NCBI RefSeq assembly: GCF_001465875.1
Contig: NZ_LN901319.1
Location: forward strand, 1-37,548
Source: Legionella saoudiensis
GTDB lineage: Bacteria; Pseudomonadota; Gammaproteobacteria; Legionellales; Legionellaceae
DNA: 37,548 bases
Direction of reading: 5' to 3'
This document shows, piece by piece, positions 16,978 to 26,086 of this stretch. The translations under genes and the position numbers were made by a program. The stretch's first letter is position 1, and each line of letters opens with the position of its first letter. The notes under the pieces were generated by a model. That model was not told where the DNA came from, did no database searches, and saw nothing but the letters and a program-made list of their open reading frames with translations.

Positions 16978-18072
16978 TTAGTCAAATAAAGACAGCTGCC
17001 TCATCTCATAAATTTTTTCTTGTTTTAATTTAATTCCCACCCCTAACAGTCGTACCGGAAGTCGTTTGCGCAAATACCCTTCCTCCACCAATCGGTACAC
17101 CATCGGTACATCAAGGTGCGGATGCACCTGCTCCACGGTGGTTTGTTGAAAATCATTAAATTTCAATTTAACAAAAAGAGACTGGATTCCTGATATCTCG
17201 CCCGCACGCTCTATCCGCCCCTTAAGACGGGCAATTAGCTCGGGCAATACCGCAATGCAGGCGCTTACATCAGGAAGGTCGTGTAAAAACGTTTCTTCCA
17301 CACTTATGGATTTGCGAATGCGCTCGGGGTTGACTGGGCGATTGTCGATGCCACGGGCTAATTCATACAGCCGTTGCCCCATAACGCCAAACTCATGATA
17401 AAGATATTCTTGCGAATGCTGCTGCACATCAGCACAGGTTTTAATGTTGTAGGCGCTTAACTTTTCTTCCATCTTGGGGCCTACGCCAAAGAGCTTTCGC
17501 ACCGGTAAATTCATCATAAATGCGGCAACCTCCTCAGGCTTAATCACCATTTGCCCATTGGGTTTATGCCAATCACTGGCAATTTTCGCCAAGCTTTTAT
17601 TCGGCGCAATGCCGGCACTGGCGGTCAGTCCGCGCGTTTGAAAAATTCGCTGACGGATTTCTTGCGCCATCCAGGTGGCACTTCCCTTACAGTTCGGGGA
17701 ATGGGTGACATCAAGAAAGGCTTCATCTAGTGATAAGGGCTCAATCAAATCGGTGTAATCCGCAAATATCTCACGAATGTAGTGGCTTTCTTCTTGGTAC
17801 ACATCCATGCGTACCGGACGCACAATAAGATGCCGACATAATTTTAAGGCCTTTGCCGTAGACATGGCCGAGCGCACCCCAAATTGGCGGGCAATGTAAT
17901 TACTGGTTGAAATCACCCCTCGCTCGCAGGCAAGCCCGCCAACCGCCATGGCCCTGTTCTTAAGCTCAGGGAAGTCACGCATCTCAATGGCGGCATAAAA
18001 GCAATCCATATCAATATGGATAATTTTGCGGCAAGCAGCAAAGCCTTCGTACGCCTCACGCAAAACACTCAT
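16978..18072 (-). CDS. dinB: DNA polymerase IV (DinB), intact copy
   Basis: This is a Y-family polymerase of 364 residues from the ATG at 18072, one base after the umuC stop; a GTG 12 bases further upstream would overlap umuC. D21 ([10 protein letters not shown]) and D116-E117 (SLDEAFLDVT) are the metal-binding acids. The thumb and helix-hairpin-helix follow (LFGVGPKMEEKLSAYNIKTC), then the little finger. The C-terminus is QLSLFD, a beta-clamp-binding motif. The enzyme bypasses DNA lesions with low fidelity. It is the last gene of umuD-umuC-dinB, an unusual grouping of both Y-family enzymes in one transcription unit. A decayed sister copy lies at 10416-11483. Confidence 0.93.
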   Translation of the reverse strand: MSVLREAYEGFAACRKIIHIDMDCFYAAIEMRDFPELKNRAMAVGGLACERGVISTSNYIARQFGVRSAMSTAKALKLCRHLIVRPVRMDVYQEESHYIREIFADYTDLIEPLSLDEAFLDVTHSPNCKGSATWMAQEIRQRIFQTRGLTASAGIAPNKSLAKIASDWHKPNGQMVIKPEEVAAFMMNLPVRKLFGVGPKMEEKLSAYNIKTCADVQQHSQEYLYHEFGVMGQRLYELARGIDNRPVNPERIRKSISVEETFLHDLPDVSACIAVLPELIARLKGRIERAGEISGIQSLFVKLKFNDFQQTTVEQVHPHLDVPMVYRLVEEGYLRKRLPVRLLGVGIKLKQEKIYEMRQLSLFD

Positions 18073-18073
18073 G

Positions 18074-19336
18074 CTAATAAACACTCACTTGTGCCACCTC
18101 ACTCCAACGCGTGGTGTAGGCGGGTGATTTCAGTTCTGCGCGCATATCCCAGGGTTTGGAATACCCCTCAGCCGCTAGGCGAATCGTGCTTCGACCATAC
18201 TTTTGATTAATTTTATCCAGCACACCCATTAACTGTTCGGTATGGTGTACACGCTCCTCCGTAGGTTGATGAAACATATCCAATTGGCGCGGGTTTTTGG
18301 GAATTAAGTCCTCCAGACAGACGCCTGCTTTCTTATAGTAATAGCCGGATCTAAAAATACGGCGCAAACAGCGTTTGGCAATTTTGGTAATGAGGCGTAA
18401 ATCATCGGTGGCATTCACCAAGCGAAACTCCATGGCTTGAAAATGTTGCGCCAAATCCTCGCGAAAGCGATTGGTGTGTACAAACACATACAGACGCTGG
18501 GCCACTAATCCTTGACTGCGCATTTTTTCCACCGCACGGGCACAATGACTGCTCACCGATTGCGCCACCGCACTTAATTCGGTTTGCATCTGCCCAAAAC
18601 TTTTAGACGACATAATGTTTTGTTTGGGCTCGACCTCTTCAAGCCCGCCGCAGGCAATGCCTTGCAGCTCCATCACGGTGCGCATCAGCACCACATTAAA
18701 ACTTTTTTTCATCTGATGCGGATTGGCACTGGCCAAATCATGCGCCGTATAAATACCGCGAGCCATTAACTTCTTTTCCCATTGTCGCCCTACCCCCCAA
18801 ACATCCCCTACAGCGATTTGCTTTAATAAGGACTCACGATGCGGTGTGATATTAAACACCGACGTTTTCAACACCTTCTTACAACAATGATTGGCCACTT
18901 TCGCCAGCGTTTTCGTAGGTCCTATGCCAATTGAGGTGGGAATCCCCGTGTGCTTTAGAATTTTCTTTTGCAACATCGTACAAAAAGCATCATGCTCGGT
19001 GGCAGGCATGCTGCTTAAATCCAAAAACGCTTCATCAATGGAATAAACCTCCACGTGCGGCCAGCTTTCCTCAATCGTGCACATCACCCGATGGCTGATG
19101 TTGCCATAGAGGGTGTAGTTTGAGGAAAAGGCTTTAACGCCATGCTGGATGCATAAGCCCTTTATTTTAAAATATGGTTCTCCCATCGCAATGCCTAAAG
19201 CCTTCGCCTCATTGGAGCGCGCAATACAGCAGCCATCATTGTTCGATAAAACAACAATTGGTGTGGTTTTTAAGTCAGGACGAAACAACCGCTCACAACT
19301 GGCGTAAAAATTATTGCAATCAATAAGGGCAAACAT
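18074..19336 (-). CDS. umuC: DNA polymerase V catalytic subunit (UmuC)
   Basis: The product is 420 residues from the ATG at 19336, placed one base after the umuD stop. It begins MFALIDCNNFYASCERLF, with the metal-binding aspartate, and has YSIDEAFLDLSSM with the acidic pair. A helix-hairpin-helix region (DVWGVGRQWEKKLMARGIYT) and the UmuC-specific C-terminal part follow, with QLDMF as a clamp-binding motif. It performs translesion synthesis with cleaved UmuD and RecA. The last 33 residues are the parent of the umuC part in the chimera at 11489-11875. Confidence 0.95.
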   Translation of the reverse strand: MFALIDCNNFYASCERLFRPDLKTTPIVVLSNNDGCCIARSNEAKALGIAMGEPYFKIKGLCIQHGVKAFSSNYTLYGNISHRVMCTIEESWPHVEVYSIDEAFLDLSSMPATEHDAFCTMLQKKILKHTGIPTSIGIGPTKTLAKVANHCCKKVLKTSVFNITPHRESLLKQIAVGDVWGVGRQWEKKLMARGIYTAHDLASANPHQMKKSFNVVLMRTVMELQGIACGGLEEVEPKQNIMSSKSFGQMQTELSAVAQSVSSHCARAVEKMRSQGLVAQRLYVFVHTNRFREDLAQHFQAMEFRLVNATDDLRLITKIAKRCLRRIFRSGYYYKKAGVCLEDLIPKNPRQLDMFHQPTEERVHHTEQLMGVLDKINQKYGRSTIRLAAEGYSKPWDMRAELKSPAYTTRWSEVAQVSVY

Positions 19337-19337
19337 A

Positions 19338-19841
19338 CTACGCAGGCTCATGAAGAACGAGGGTAACCACACCCCAAATCACCACGTCACTCTCCTCGGT
19401 GATGTCGATGGGGTTGAATTTGGTGTTTGCGGGAAGCAGTTGCACCCGTCCCTTTTGTTTAGACAAGCGCTTCACCGTGAGCTCCCCATTAATGGCAGCA
19501 ATGACGATGCGTCCGTCAGTGGCCTCAATACTGCGGTCCACTAACAGCAAATCGCCGGAAAAAATCCCTGCATCCACCATGGAGTCGCCTGTGGCTTGGA
19601 CGACAAAGGTCGCAGCAGGATGTTTAATAAACTGCGTATTCAAATCAAGATAGCCCTCTATGTAATCATCCGCCGGTGAGGGAAACCCGGCTTGGACTTT
19701 ACTTGAAAACACGGGGAGCTGATAATTAGGCCCTTCTTTCAAGCGTTCAATTTGTGCCACTAGGGAGACGGGAACACGTACCGTTTTTGTCGGCTCACCT
19801 TTTGGGCGCCCAGCGCCCGCTCGTACTCCACCTTTTGCCAT
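19338..19841 (-). CDS. umuD: UmuD, self-cleaving S24 peptidase subunit with N-terminal DNA-binding-like extension
   Basis: The protein is 167 residues from the ATG at 19841; the longer frame has no better start. The A51-G52 cleavage bond (QAGFPSPA), nucleophile S87 (ATGDSMVDAG) and general base K124 (ELTVKRLSK) are all present, so RecA-stimulated self-cleavage is expected. The 40 residues before the cleavage region are longer than in Escherichia coli UmuD. They hold GAGRPKG, an AT-hook-like motif, and VRVPVSLVAQIERL, which reads like a ribbon-helix-helix strand and helix. This suggests DNA binding, as known for UmuDAb of Acinetobacter. It is the first gene of the umuD-umuC-dinB unit. Confidence 0.9.
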   Translation of the reverse strand: MAKGGVRAGAGRPKGEPTKTVRVPVSLVAQIERLKEGPNYQLPVFSSKVQAGFPSPADDYIEGYLDLNTQFIKHPAATFVVQATGDSMVDAGIFSGDLLLVDRSIEATDGRIVIAAINGELTVKRLSKQKGRVQLLPANTKFNPIDITEESDVVIWGVVTLVLHEPA

Positions 19842-19874
19842 AATCTGCGCTCTCTTTTGATTTTCGTTACAACT

Positions 19875-19903
19875 ATCATAGGCAGAGAAAAATAAACTGT
19901 AAA
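19875..19903 (-). promoter_or_regulatory. Promoter of the umuD-umuC-dinB operon
   Basis: On the minus strand, TTTACA (19903-19898) and TATGAT (19880-19875) are 17 bases apart, close to consensus. The umuD ATG is 34 bases downstream. No standard CTGT-N8-ACAG LexA box is present. A spaced TTACA/TGTAA pair (19867-19871 and 19898-19902) frames the promoter and could be an operator. Confidence 0.55.
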
Positions 19904-19979
19904 GCCCACTGGATGCGGTTTGGAGGCTCAAAAGCGCTTAAGCCTTCGAGAATATTAGAAAAAAAATTTTTACCTTTTT

Positions 19980-20648
19980 TTATTTCGGTAAGGGCTCTAC
20001 CGCTAAAGGATGGTCAAAGTCGGCTTTATTCATTAGGGTCGTCACACGATACCCCTCCAAATCGTCATAAGGATAGGGTTTTAATAAAGCCAATAACTCC
20101 TCTTTAGGACAGTGTGAGTTATCAAGCCAAAGGCCTTGCGCCTGCTCATCCAAAATCACCGGCATTCGATGATGCACCGGCTCCATCAATGAATTGGCAT
20201 CGGTGGTAATAAGGCAACAGGAATGAATCACCTCATCTTGAGCGTGCCAGGTATCCCAAAGGGCGGCTACCGCAAGCAAGTCGTGATTTTTTTTACGAAA
20301 ATAATAGGGTTGTTTTACTCCATACTCCTCATGCCATTCATAAAAACCGCTCATGGGCATAAGACACCGTTTGGATTTCATGGCATTGCGAAAGGCGGGC
20401 TTCTCAAAAAGAGTCTCGGCACGCGCGTTAATCAAACTGCCAATTTTTTTCCTGTCGGTTGCCCAAGAAGGGATCAGCCCCCAATGCAAGATCACACTTT
20501 GTACTTCCTCCGCACTGGTTTTAACCAGGCATACCACATCAGCCCCGGGAGCAATATTAAAGCGCGGTGTGATTTCAACCGAATTGGATAAACGAAATTG
20601 GTACTTTAGCTTCTCATAAGAAGCCACATAAGCAAATCGACCGCACAT
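19980..20648 (-). CDS. yedK: SRAP domain abasic-site crosslinking protein (YedK/HMCES)
   Basis: The 222-residue protein covers the full SRAP family length. The catalytic C2 follows the initiator Met (MCGRFA). RFNIAPG (N31), INARAET (N74), GFYEW (E104) and HHRMP (H160) correspond to the active site of YedK. The family forms a thiazolidine crosslink to abasic sites in single-stranded DNA and so protects them from breakage and error-prone bypass. Lying next to the pol V/pol IV operon on the same strand, it fits a DNA-damage island. A stretch reading TATACTGTACGT lies just upstream of the start on the minus strand and may be its promoter. Confidence 0.93.
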   Translation of the reverse strand: MCGRFAYVASYEKLKYQFRLSNSVEITPRFNIAPGADVVCLVKTSAEEVQSVILHWGLIPSWATDRKKIGSLINARAETLFEKPAFRNAMKSKRCLMPMSGFYEWHEEYGVKQPYYFRKKNHDLLAVAALWDTWHAQDEVIHSCCLITTDANSLMEPVHHRMPVILDEQAQGLWLDNSHCPKEELLALLKPYPYDDLEGYRVTTLMNKADFDHPLAVEPLPK

Positions 20649-20885
20649 GGCACGCTCTTTAAGAACAATTCTACGTACAGTATAGACGTGCTTCGACTCT
20701 CCCCACCAAAAGCCTCAACAGAATTTGTTCTCGATCGCCATACATGGTATTGTTCGCCTGAAATTCTAGGGCCACAGGGTCTTAACTTCAGAACAATGAC
20801 CTGCGCCACGCATACGACATGGCCAGTATCTTAATAGGAACTTTTAAAAATAAGCAAAAAAACCTCTATTTAGGAAAGAAAACAG

Positions 20886-21917
20886 GTGATTAAAAAATTA
20901 TTTTTACTCTTTTTAATGTGTTTTATTCAAAACCCAAGTGCCTTTGCCGAATTAAGCAAAAAGGGAATTAATGAATTATTTCAACAGAAACTGGAGGAGT
21001 TGAAAACTACGATGAAGAATAATTCAGCGTGCAAGACTGCTTTAGAACCAATGGTGGAACAAATAGAACGTAATCATCAGCTTTTCCTTTTGGATCAACC
21101 AATCCAAGCAACACTTAACAACCTACGCGCCCTCACGAAACTAGTCACTAATAATAAGCCTATTGACTGTGCTCGTGAAATTCTACAAATAGATCTAGGG
21201 ACCTCTTATATGGGGTATTATCTTGAGTCTACCTCTCAAAATGCTCCTGAACTATCCTATCCAAGCCTAACACCTGCGGAAAAAAGGAAATTCATTTCAG
21301 CAATTACTTCCATAAATGATAAAGTGTCTACCCTGTGCAGTGAAGTAAAATGCGATTCAAGTTCTCGAATTAAAACAATTCCAGAATATGCTTCTAAAAT
21401 TTATGAAGCAATTCAGCCCTCTAACCCGAGTTATCAACATTATGTAGAGATACTCTTAGGTACAAGCAGGATTAAAGAAATTATTTCTATTAACTATAGA
21501 AGAAAATTTCCAGACCAACGGTATTATAAGACTTTTTCTTATGTATTGAATAATATGGATGTTTTATTCGATGTCCCTAGAAAGTATCTTTTGGATTTAA
21601 GTACGCCGCGTGATTTTCGTAACGTCTATGCGTCTCAATACTTTTTTTATCTTGCGAATTATAATAATTTTTACGATGATAGTTATTGGTATCTTAATTC
21701 CTACAGTAAGTATTATTTAGCTGCCGCTATATATCATACTCCAAGGGGGTTGGTTTGGGCGGTAAATAAATTACATGACCAACGCCTAATAAATTGGTCA
21801 AAAATTCCCGATAAAGCTGCCGAGCAAGGCACCAATATCTGGGTCGATGAGTTCACCAATAGCGCCATTGAATTACTACAGGATTATTGTGCGGAACAGG
21901 GCGAGCCGTGTAATTAA
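20886..21917 (+). CDS. Secreted or periplasmic protein of unknown function, GTG start
   Basis: The 343-residue product starts at a GTG with AGGAA 9 bases upstream. The N-terminus IKKLFLLFLMCFI then QNPSAFA-E is a clear signal peptide, with cleavage after AFA at about residue 21. The mature part is helical and rich in Tyr and Asn, notably around residues 245-285 (YASQYFFYLANYNNFYDDSY). It has four cysteines that could pair: CKTAL, PIDCA, CSEVKC. I recognise no family. It is followed by a hairpin shared with the convergent endA gene. Confidence 0.65.
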   Translation: MIKKLFLLFLMCFIQNPSAFAELSKKGINELFQQKLEELKTTMKNNSACKTALEPMVEQIERNHQLFLLDQPIQATLNNLRALTKLVTNNKPIDCAREILQIDLGTSYMGYYLESTSQNAPELSYPSLTPAEKRKFISAITSINDKVSTLCSEVKCDSSSRIKTIPEYASKIYEAIQPSNPSYQHYVEILLGTSRIKEIISINYRRKFPDQRYYKTFSYVLNNMDVLFDVPRKYLLDLSTPRDFRNVYASQYFFYLANYNNFYDDSYWYLNSYSKYYLAAAIYHTPRGLVWAVNKLHDQRLINWSKIPDKAAEQGTNIWVDEFTNSAIELLQDYCAEQGEPCN

Positions 21918-21940
21918 TTTTCTAGTTCGAATCGTTATAA

Positions 21941-21963
21941 AACTCACCCCAAAAGGGTGAGTT
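21941..21963. terminator. Hairpin terminator between convergent genes
   Basis: AACTCACCC (21941-21949) pairs with GGGTGAGTT (21955-21963) around a 5-base loop. On the minus strand it is followed by a short T-run (TTTTAT), so it best serves endA; on the plus strand the U-tract is poor. Confidence 0.5.
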
Positions 21964-22084
21964 CAATTACTTAACCAATAGCATCTACTGCGCCTAACTG
22001 GACTGATAAAATAAATCCGATGATAGCGCTTCACCATTAACTCATAAGGACACTGCATAAAGCAGACTCGGCAAAGGTTTTGGC

Positions 22085-22822
22085 CTATGCCGATTTAAGT
22101 TTATTTTGAGACTCTGAAGCTTTTTTGCTCCATTGAGAAATATAAGGATTAGAGTACCCCTCAATTTGTGCGACCTGCTTTGCCCATTGATATTCCCATG
22201 ACGTAGGTGGAAACTGCTTATTCCACGCAAGGAATAATTGCTCTTGTTGTTTGCTTAATGAAAGATGGTAATGCTCCGACATGAAAAGGTAGGCTCGGGC
22301 AACTACTCCTTTCGCTGCATCGGCGGGCTCTACCCTGCGCGTGGACTTATCAATTTTAATCGCGCAGCCAAAATAATTGTCTTGCGTCGGCACAATCCCA
22401 AACCGGTAATTGGAGCGTGCTTGATTGATTAATCCCACCTCAGGCCATAAGTTATAGAGCTCCGCTTCCACATGCCGAAACTGGGCATCCACTTTTTCAC
22501 AACACTTACGCCCTTTAAAGGCTTTGCCATGGGAGTCTGTACACATGGGGGTACGCCAACACGCAAAGTGCTGGCTGAAATGTTCCACAGCCATTACATG
22601 CTCTACCTCAATGCGATGCGCCCTTTTTTTTATCTCGGCCTCACCCATACCACACGAGTCCAGATTCACAGTTTTATTCTGAAAAGTGCAGCCGCAATAA
22701 ATCGTTTGCGGATGATTCTGAAATAATTGCTGGACTATTTTTTTAGACTGAGCAAATGAACTGGGGGAATCAGCCCATAAACAATGACAGAGAAACAATA
22801 AGCCATAAAGAAAAAAGCGCAT
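22085..22822 (-). CDS. endA: Endonuclease I (EndA/NucM family), periplasmic
   Basis: The product is 245 residues from the ATG at 22822, preceded by CAGGAG; an upstream in-frame start has no such site. A signal peptide (MRFFLYGLLFLCHCLWA) directs it to the periplasm. H75 in IEVEHVM is the catalytic histidine. N124 and the ELYNLWPEVGLINQARSNY block, with N133, form the metal-binding beta-beta-alpha core. Cysteines (for example C43/C45, C107/C108) suit disulphides as in Vibrio Vvn. The family degrades DNA without sequence preference. Residues 101-177 are the parent of the endA part of the chimera at 11489-11875, at clearly lower than full identity. Confidence 0.92.
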   Translation of the reverse strand: MRFFLYGLLFLCHCLWADSPSSFAQSKKIVQQLFQNHPQTIYCGCTFQNKTVNLDSCGMGEAEIKKRAHRIEVEHVMAVEHFSQHFACWRTPMCTDSHGKAFKGRKCCEKVDAQFRHVEAELYNLWPEVGLINQARSNYRFGIVPTQDNYFGCAIKIDKSTRRVEPADAAKGVVARAYLFMSEHYHLSLSKQQEQLFLAWNKQFPPTSWEYQWAKQVAQIEGYSNPYISQWSKKASESQNKLKSA

Positions 22823-23413
22823 CCCAACTCCTGCAAAAAATAAGGAGCTGAAGTGTACTGATTCCAACATTTAAAGCAATAGGCAAAGTGCTGTCCTCCA
22901 CGAAGCAGTTCCAGGTTTTTCTTCGCCTAAAATGGGTACCTAGTTGATTTCACGGTGTGATTGATTAGTTAAGCGTAAAGACTATGGTTATTGGAATGAA
23001 ACATAGAGGGGAATACTGCGGTTATCATGCTCGACAGGCTTAACACACTCCTCTGTTGCAATTGCTGGTAATTAAGAATATGCGGCTCAGGATGTGGATT
23101 GTAATTATAAAAATTTAAACTTTTAAAATTCACAATTCACCTCCCAGCATCGAAGCGTACCCTTTAGGAGCCCAAGGCGAACCTAAAGGGCAGCATAATA
23201 TAATATTATTTTCTAAATTGGAAAAAGCATCTTTCCAAAAAAGAGTATTCTATATTTTGTCCTCCTTGCATAGAATTAACTCACCGACAACAGTGAGCTA
23301 CATGAATAAGGGAACTATGAGTTTGCCTTAGAACTTCTTAAACAATCATTAAGATCGAACTCATCACAACCTTCTGAATCATCGTACTGAGATTTACCAC
23401 AGGAAATCTATTA
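22823..23413. other. Gene-free stretch with one hairpin
   Basis: I see no gene in these 590 bases. CCCTTTAGG (23160-23168) and CCTAAAGGG (23182-23190) form a 9-bp hairpin with a 13-base loop. No T-run follows, so it is not a standard terminator. An AT-rich stretch comes after it. Confidence 0.4.
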
Positions 23414-23677
23414 ATGCATTTATCACTCAAAAACAAACCAATTGAGCAAATAATCTCCGAACTCAAACAATTAAAAGCTACTGGAATACTCATCTTGATT
23501 TGTCCAGTAATGAGCTTGGCTACACGAGTGGAGAAGAACTAATCGCCATGTTAAGCGTCCCTCAAAGATTCTGGCATCACCCATCTTGATTTGAGATGGA
23601 ATCTCCTTGGGCGAAAAACTGCGGAAGAGCTGGTAGCCATACTGAACTCCAAGAGCAAAATAAGAATTTACCTGTGA
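23414..23677 (+). pseudogene. Leucine-rich-repeat protein remnant, two frameshifts
   Basis: AGGAAA precedes an ATG at 23414 that starts MHLSLKNKPIEQIISELKQL. Reading on through two frame changes gives HLDLSSNELGYTSGEELIAM (near 23500) and SGITHLDLRWNLLGRKTAEE then LVAIL (near 23570-23640), with a stop at 23675-23677. The repeating x-HLDL-x-x-N-x-LG pattern is the ribonuclease-inhibitor-like LRR seen in many Legionella effectors. Each break is explained by a single-base loss. The gene was short or is truncated. The next gene starts 47 bases downstream. Confidence 0.75.
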
Positions 23678-23724
23678 AGCTACAGGAATTTACGCAGCAG
23701 CATTTTAAATAAGGTAGATAATCG

Positions 23725-25410
23725 ATGTTAACAAGCAATCCAATATATCTCCAAATAAAACTATTAAAACAAAAATATCTAGCTCTTCCTTGGTATAAGC
23801 GTTTTTGGTTTAGTTTGTGGTCTTATGAATTGTCTCGTGCGTTATCAGAGGTTGATTCTACGAACCCCACTGTAGAGCAAGTTATTCGGTTATTGTCCCA
23901 ATCAACTAAAGCCTGGTTCTTTAGTTCTATTTTTGGACTACTCGAAGAATTTCAACAAGCAACTCAATGGGTTTTAACAAGTAACTTTATCCCTTCTAAT
24001 AAAACAAAGCCAGGTAAGTTAAGCCTTTCAAGCAATAGTGTCAAACATTTAAATCTTAATTTGAATGAGAAGTGTAAGATAATAGATTTTCTAGAGGTTG
24101 CTCAAGCCTACCTTACTGCCCCAGTTGAAGAATTTATTCGATTAAATATAAACAATAAAAAGCTAACAGTGCTTTATAGTTCGATTAACACGTTACCAGT
24201 CCATGAGACGGCTGAAATATTTTCAATATTGAACGATAAACTGAAAAATTCCAGTGTTTCCAATGCTATTGGTTATATCCTTGACCTCTTATCTAAAGGT
24301 AAAGTCGGAACTTTAATTTCTGCGGAGAATATTTTATCTTTATGCGATGAGATCATCGACTGTAAACCGAGAGAATACATACATCCTATTACTGCCTTAT
24401 ATTATCTGGCAGACAAGGGCTTATTGACTCAATCTCGATTAAATTTGCTTAGAACTCACGACAACCAGCAAGATATTTGTAATGTCATTCGTTTTTCTTA
24501 TTTGCATAACGTACTGAATGAACACATTTTTCTGAAGATTATAAGTTGTAATAGCCCGGAAAATTTGCATCTTTTTTTTCATTGCTTTCGTTTCATACGG
24601 CACCGCATAGAAGGATGGGCGCCCGATAGATATTTGCGGGCGGATCAGTTTATCGCCATATTAACTCCTGATAATCCGCATCATTACCTGCTAAGCGATG
24701 AGGCCCTTAACACAGTCCGCCCAATGAACTACTCAGGGGGCAGTCATTGGAATGAGGAAATTTGGGGTCGTATATATAATTGTTGCGACCTGCCAAATCG
24801 AAGTCAATTACTTCGAGCCTATGTGAATGTCATAACTTATAAAGTAAAGCGAGAGCGTGTGTTTCTTCGATCACATTTGAGTAATGCAGAAAATATCTTT
24901 TATGATGAAAAATACGTTAGTTTTTATAACTGTGAGATTAGCAAATATCATTTAGATAAATGTGTATTTAACCAAGAAACTGCTGAGGAGTTACTTCTTT
25001 TACTGTGGGAATCGTTAGTTGCAGGTATCGAGTTTGTTAGTACACGAACTTTACTGGCTTTAAGCGAGCACGTTAAGCCAAAAATTATGGCCAATCTGGA
25101 GGCTTCACCCTATGGGACTAATCTTGCTTTTCTCAAAGCTCTCCTTACCAATCATCAACATCCATTAACATTTATTCTTAATAATGGTAGAAATTTTTCT
25201 GTGAATGATACACCCGAAATAAAAAAAATTAGAGAAAATGCTCGCTTTCTTGTCAATGCCCGAAGGGTTTTGTTTTTTGCACAATCCTTAGAGACACCAA
25301 TGGATAATACCTCATTTATTAATATACCTCTTGAAATTAGAGAAAAGATTTTTTCAGCTATTTCATCAGATTTTCGCCCTGATGAAACCTCTTCTTTAGC
25401 TTGCCCATAA
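23725..25410 (+). CDS. Effector-like protein, 561 residues, C-terminal F-box-like motif
   Basis: The soluble protein opens with LPWYKRFWFSLWSYELSRAL, a start I associate with Legionella effector-type proteins. The middle is alpha-helical, of HEAT/ankyrin-like texture, without clear repeats. Near the end (about residues 530-545) INIPLEIREKIFSAIS resembles the first helix of F-box motifs (LPxExxxxIL), which bind Skp1 in host ubiquitin ligases. AAGG lies 10 bases before the ATG. A weak GGGTT/AACCC hairpin (25413-25425) follows the stop without a T-run. The function is unproven. Confidence 0.6.
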   Translation: MLTSNPIYLQIKLLKQKYLALPWYKRFWFSLWSYELSRALSEVDSTNPTVEQVIRLLSQSTKAWFFSSIFGLLEEFQQATQWVLTSNFIPSNKTKPGKLSLSSNSVKHLNLNLNEKCKIIDFLEVAQAYLTAPVEEFIRLNINNKKLTVLYSSINTLPVHETAEIFSILNDKLKNSSVSNAIGYILDLLSKGKVGTLISAENILSLCDEIIDCKPREYIHPITALYYLADKGLLTQSRLNLLRTHDNQQDICNVIRFSYLHNVLNEHIFLKIISCNSPENLHLFFHCFRFIRHRIEGWAPDRYLRADQFIAILTPDNPHHYLLSDEALNTVRPMNYSGGSHWNEEIWGRIYNCCDLPNRSQLLRAYVNVITYKVKRERVFLRSHLSNAENIFYDEKYVSFYNCEISKYHLDKCVFNQETAEELLLLLWESLVAGIEFVSTRTLLALSEHVKPKIMANLEASPYGTNLAFLKALLTNHQHPLTFILNNGRNFSVNDTPEIKKIRENARFLVNARRVLFFAQSLETPMDNTSFINIPLEIREKIFSAISSDFRPDETSSLACP

Positions 25411-25806
25411 TTGGGTTTGTAACCCTTCCTTAAAATAGTTGTACTTCCGATTAAAGTTCTCCAGTTAAACTATCTAGAGGGGCGCCGTCAATTAATTTTT
25501 AATCACCTGCTGGGGCGCAGAGCACCCTAGCACTCATGGGGTGCGTCAGGAGTCTCTTTGCTGTCGCCCTAGGCCGATACACCAAACCAGCCCAGCAACG
25601 AAGAAGTCAATTTCAATCGGCCAAAGATATTTGGAATCACGCTGCTATTGAGCTGAAATTCAAAAGTTAACTTGGCGGGGCCATTGCAAATGGCCATCAT
25701 AACTCTAAAGAAAACCATGTAGCCCATAAAAATTATTTTTCCAGGTTTTTTTAACTTTATTTCTTGATATTAAGTCATAGCCCTTTGAACTATAACGCTT
25801 TTTCAC

Positions 25807-25946
25807 TGTGGATAATTTAGCCCTCTTCTATCCTCCATTCCAACTCCATCCACTTTATTTTTAAATGTTCCCAAGAATTCACAAGCCTTCTCCAGTTTTT
25901 TGGTTCATTTAGTGTTGAAAAAGTTATCCCCAATTTTTGTGGATAA
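25807..25946. other. Cluster of DnaA-box-like sites in an AT-rich gap
   Basis: The gap 25411-26086 has no gene. It contains two perfect DnaA boxes on the minus strand (TGTGGATAA at 25807-25815 and 25938-25946) and one near match on the plus strand (TTATCCCCA at 25924-25932), the last two facing each other. Flanks are AT-rich. A GCACCC/GGGTGC hairpin lies near 25520-25545. This may be a second origin, a DnaA-titrating site or chance. Confidence 0.4.
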
Positions 25947-26086
25947 CTCTGTGAGTAGACTTGTAGAACCCCTTTTAAATAAAGACTGAAGCGGCGTGCA
26001 CTAATTTAATCAATTCAACCTCCCTTGTTTTTTCCACTTAAAACGCAGCATAATGTCACGCCAATATCGCACAAGGAAGCCCCAAA

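Noticed and set aside
22069..22092. Hairpin CGGCA/TGCCG at the end of endA as its terminator.
   Set aside because: It includes the endA stop codon and no T-run follows on the minus strand; the hairpin at 21941-21963 fits better.
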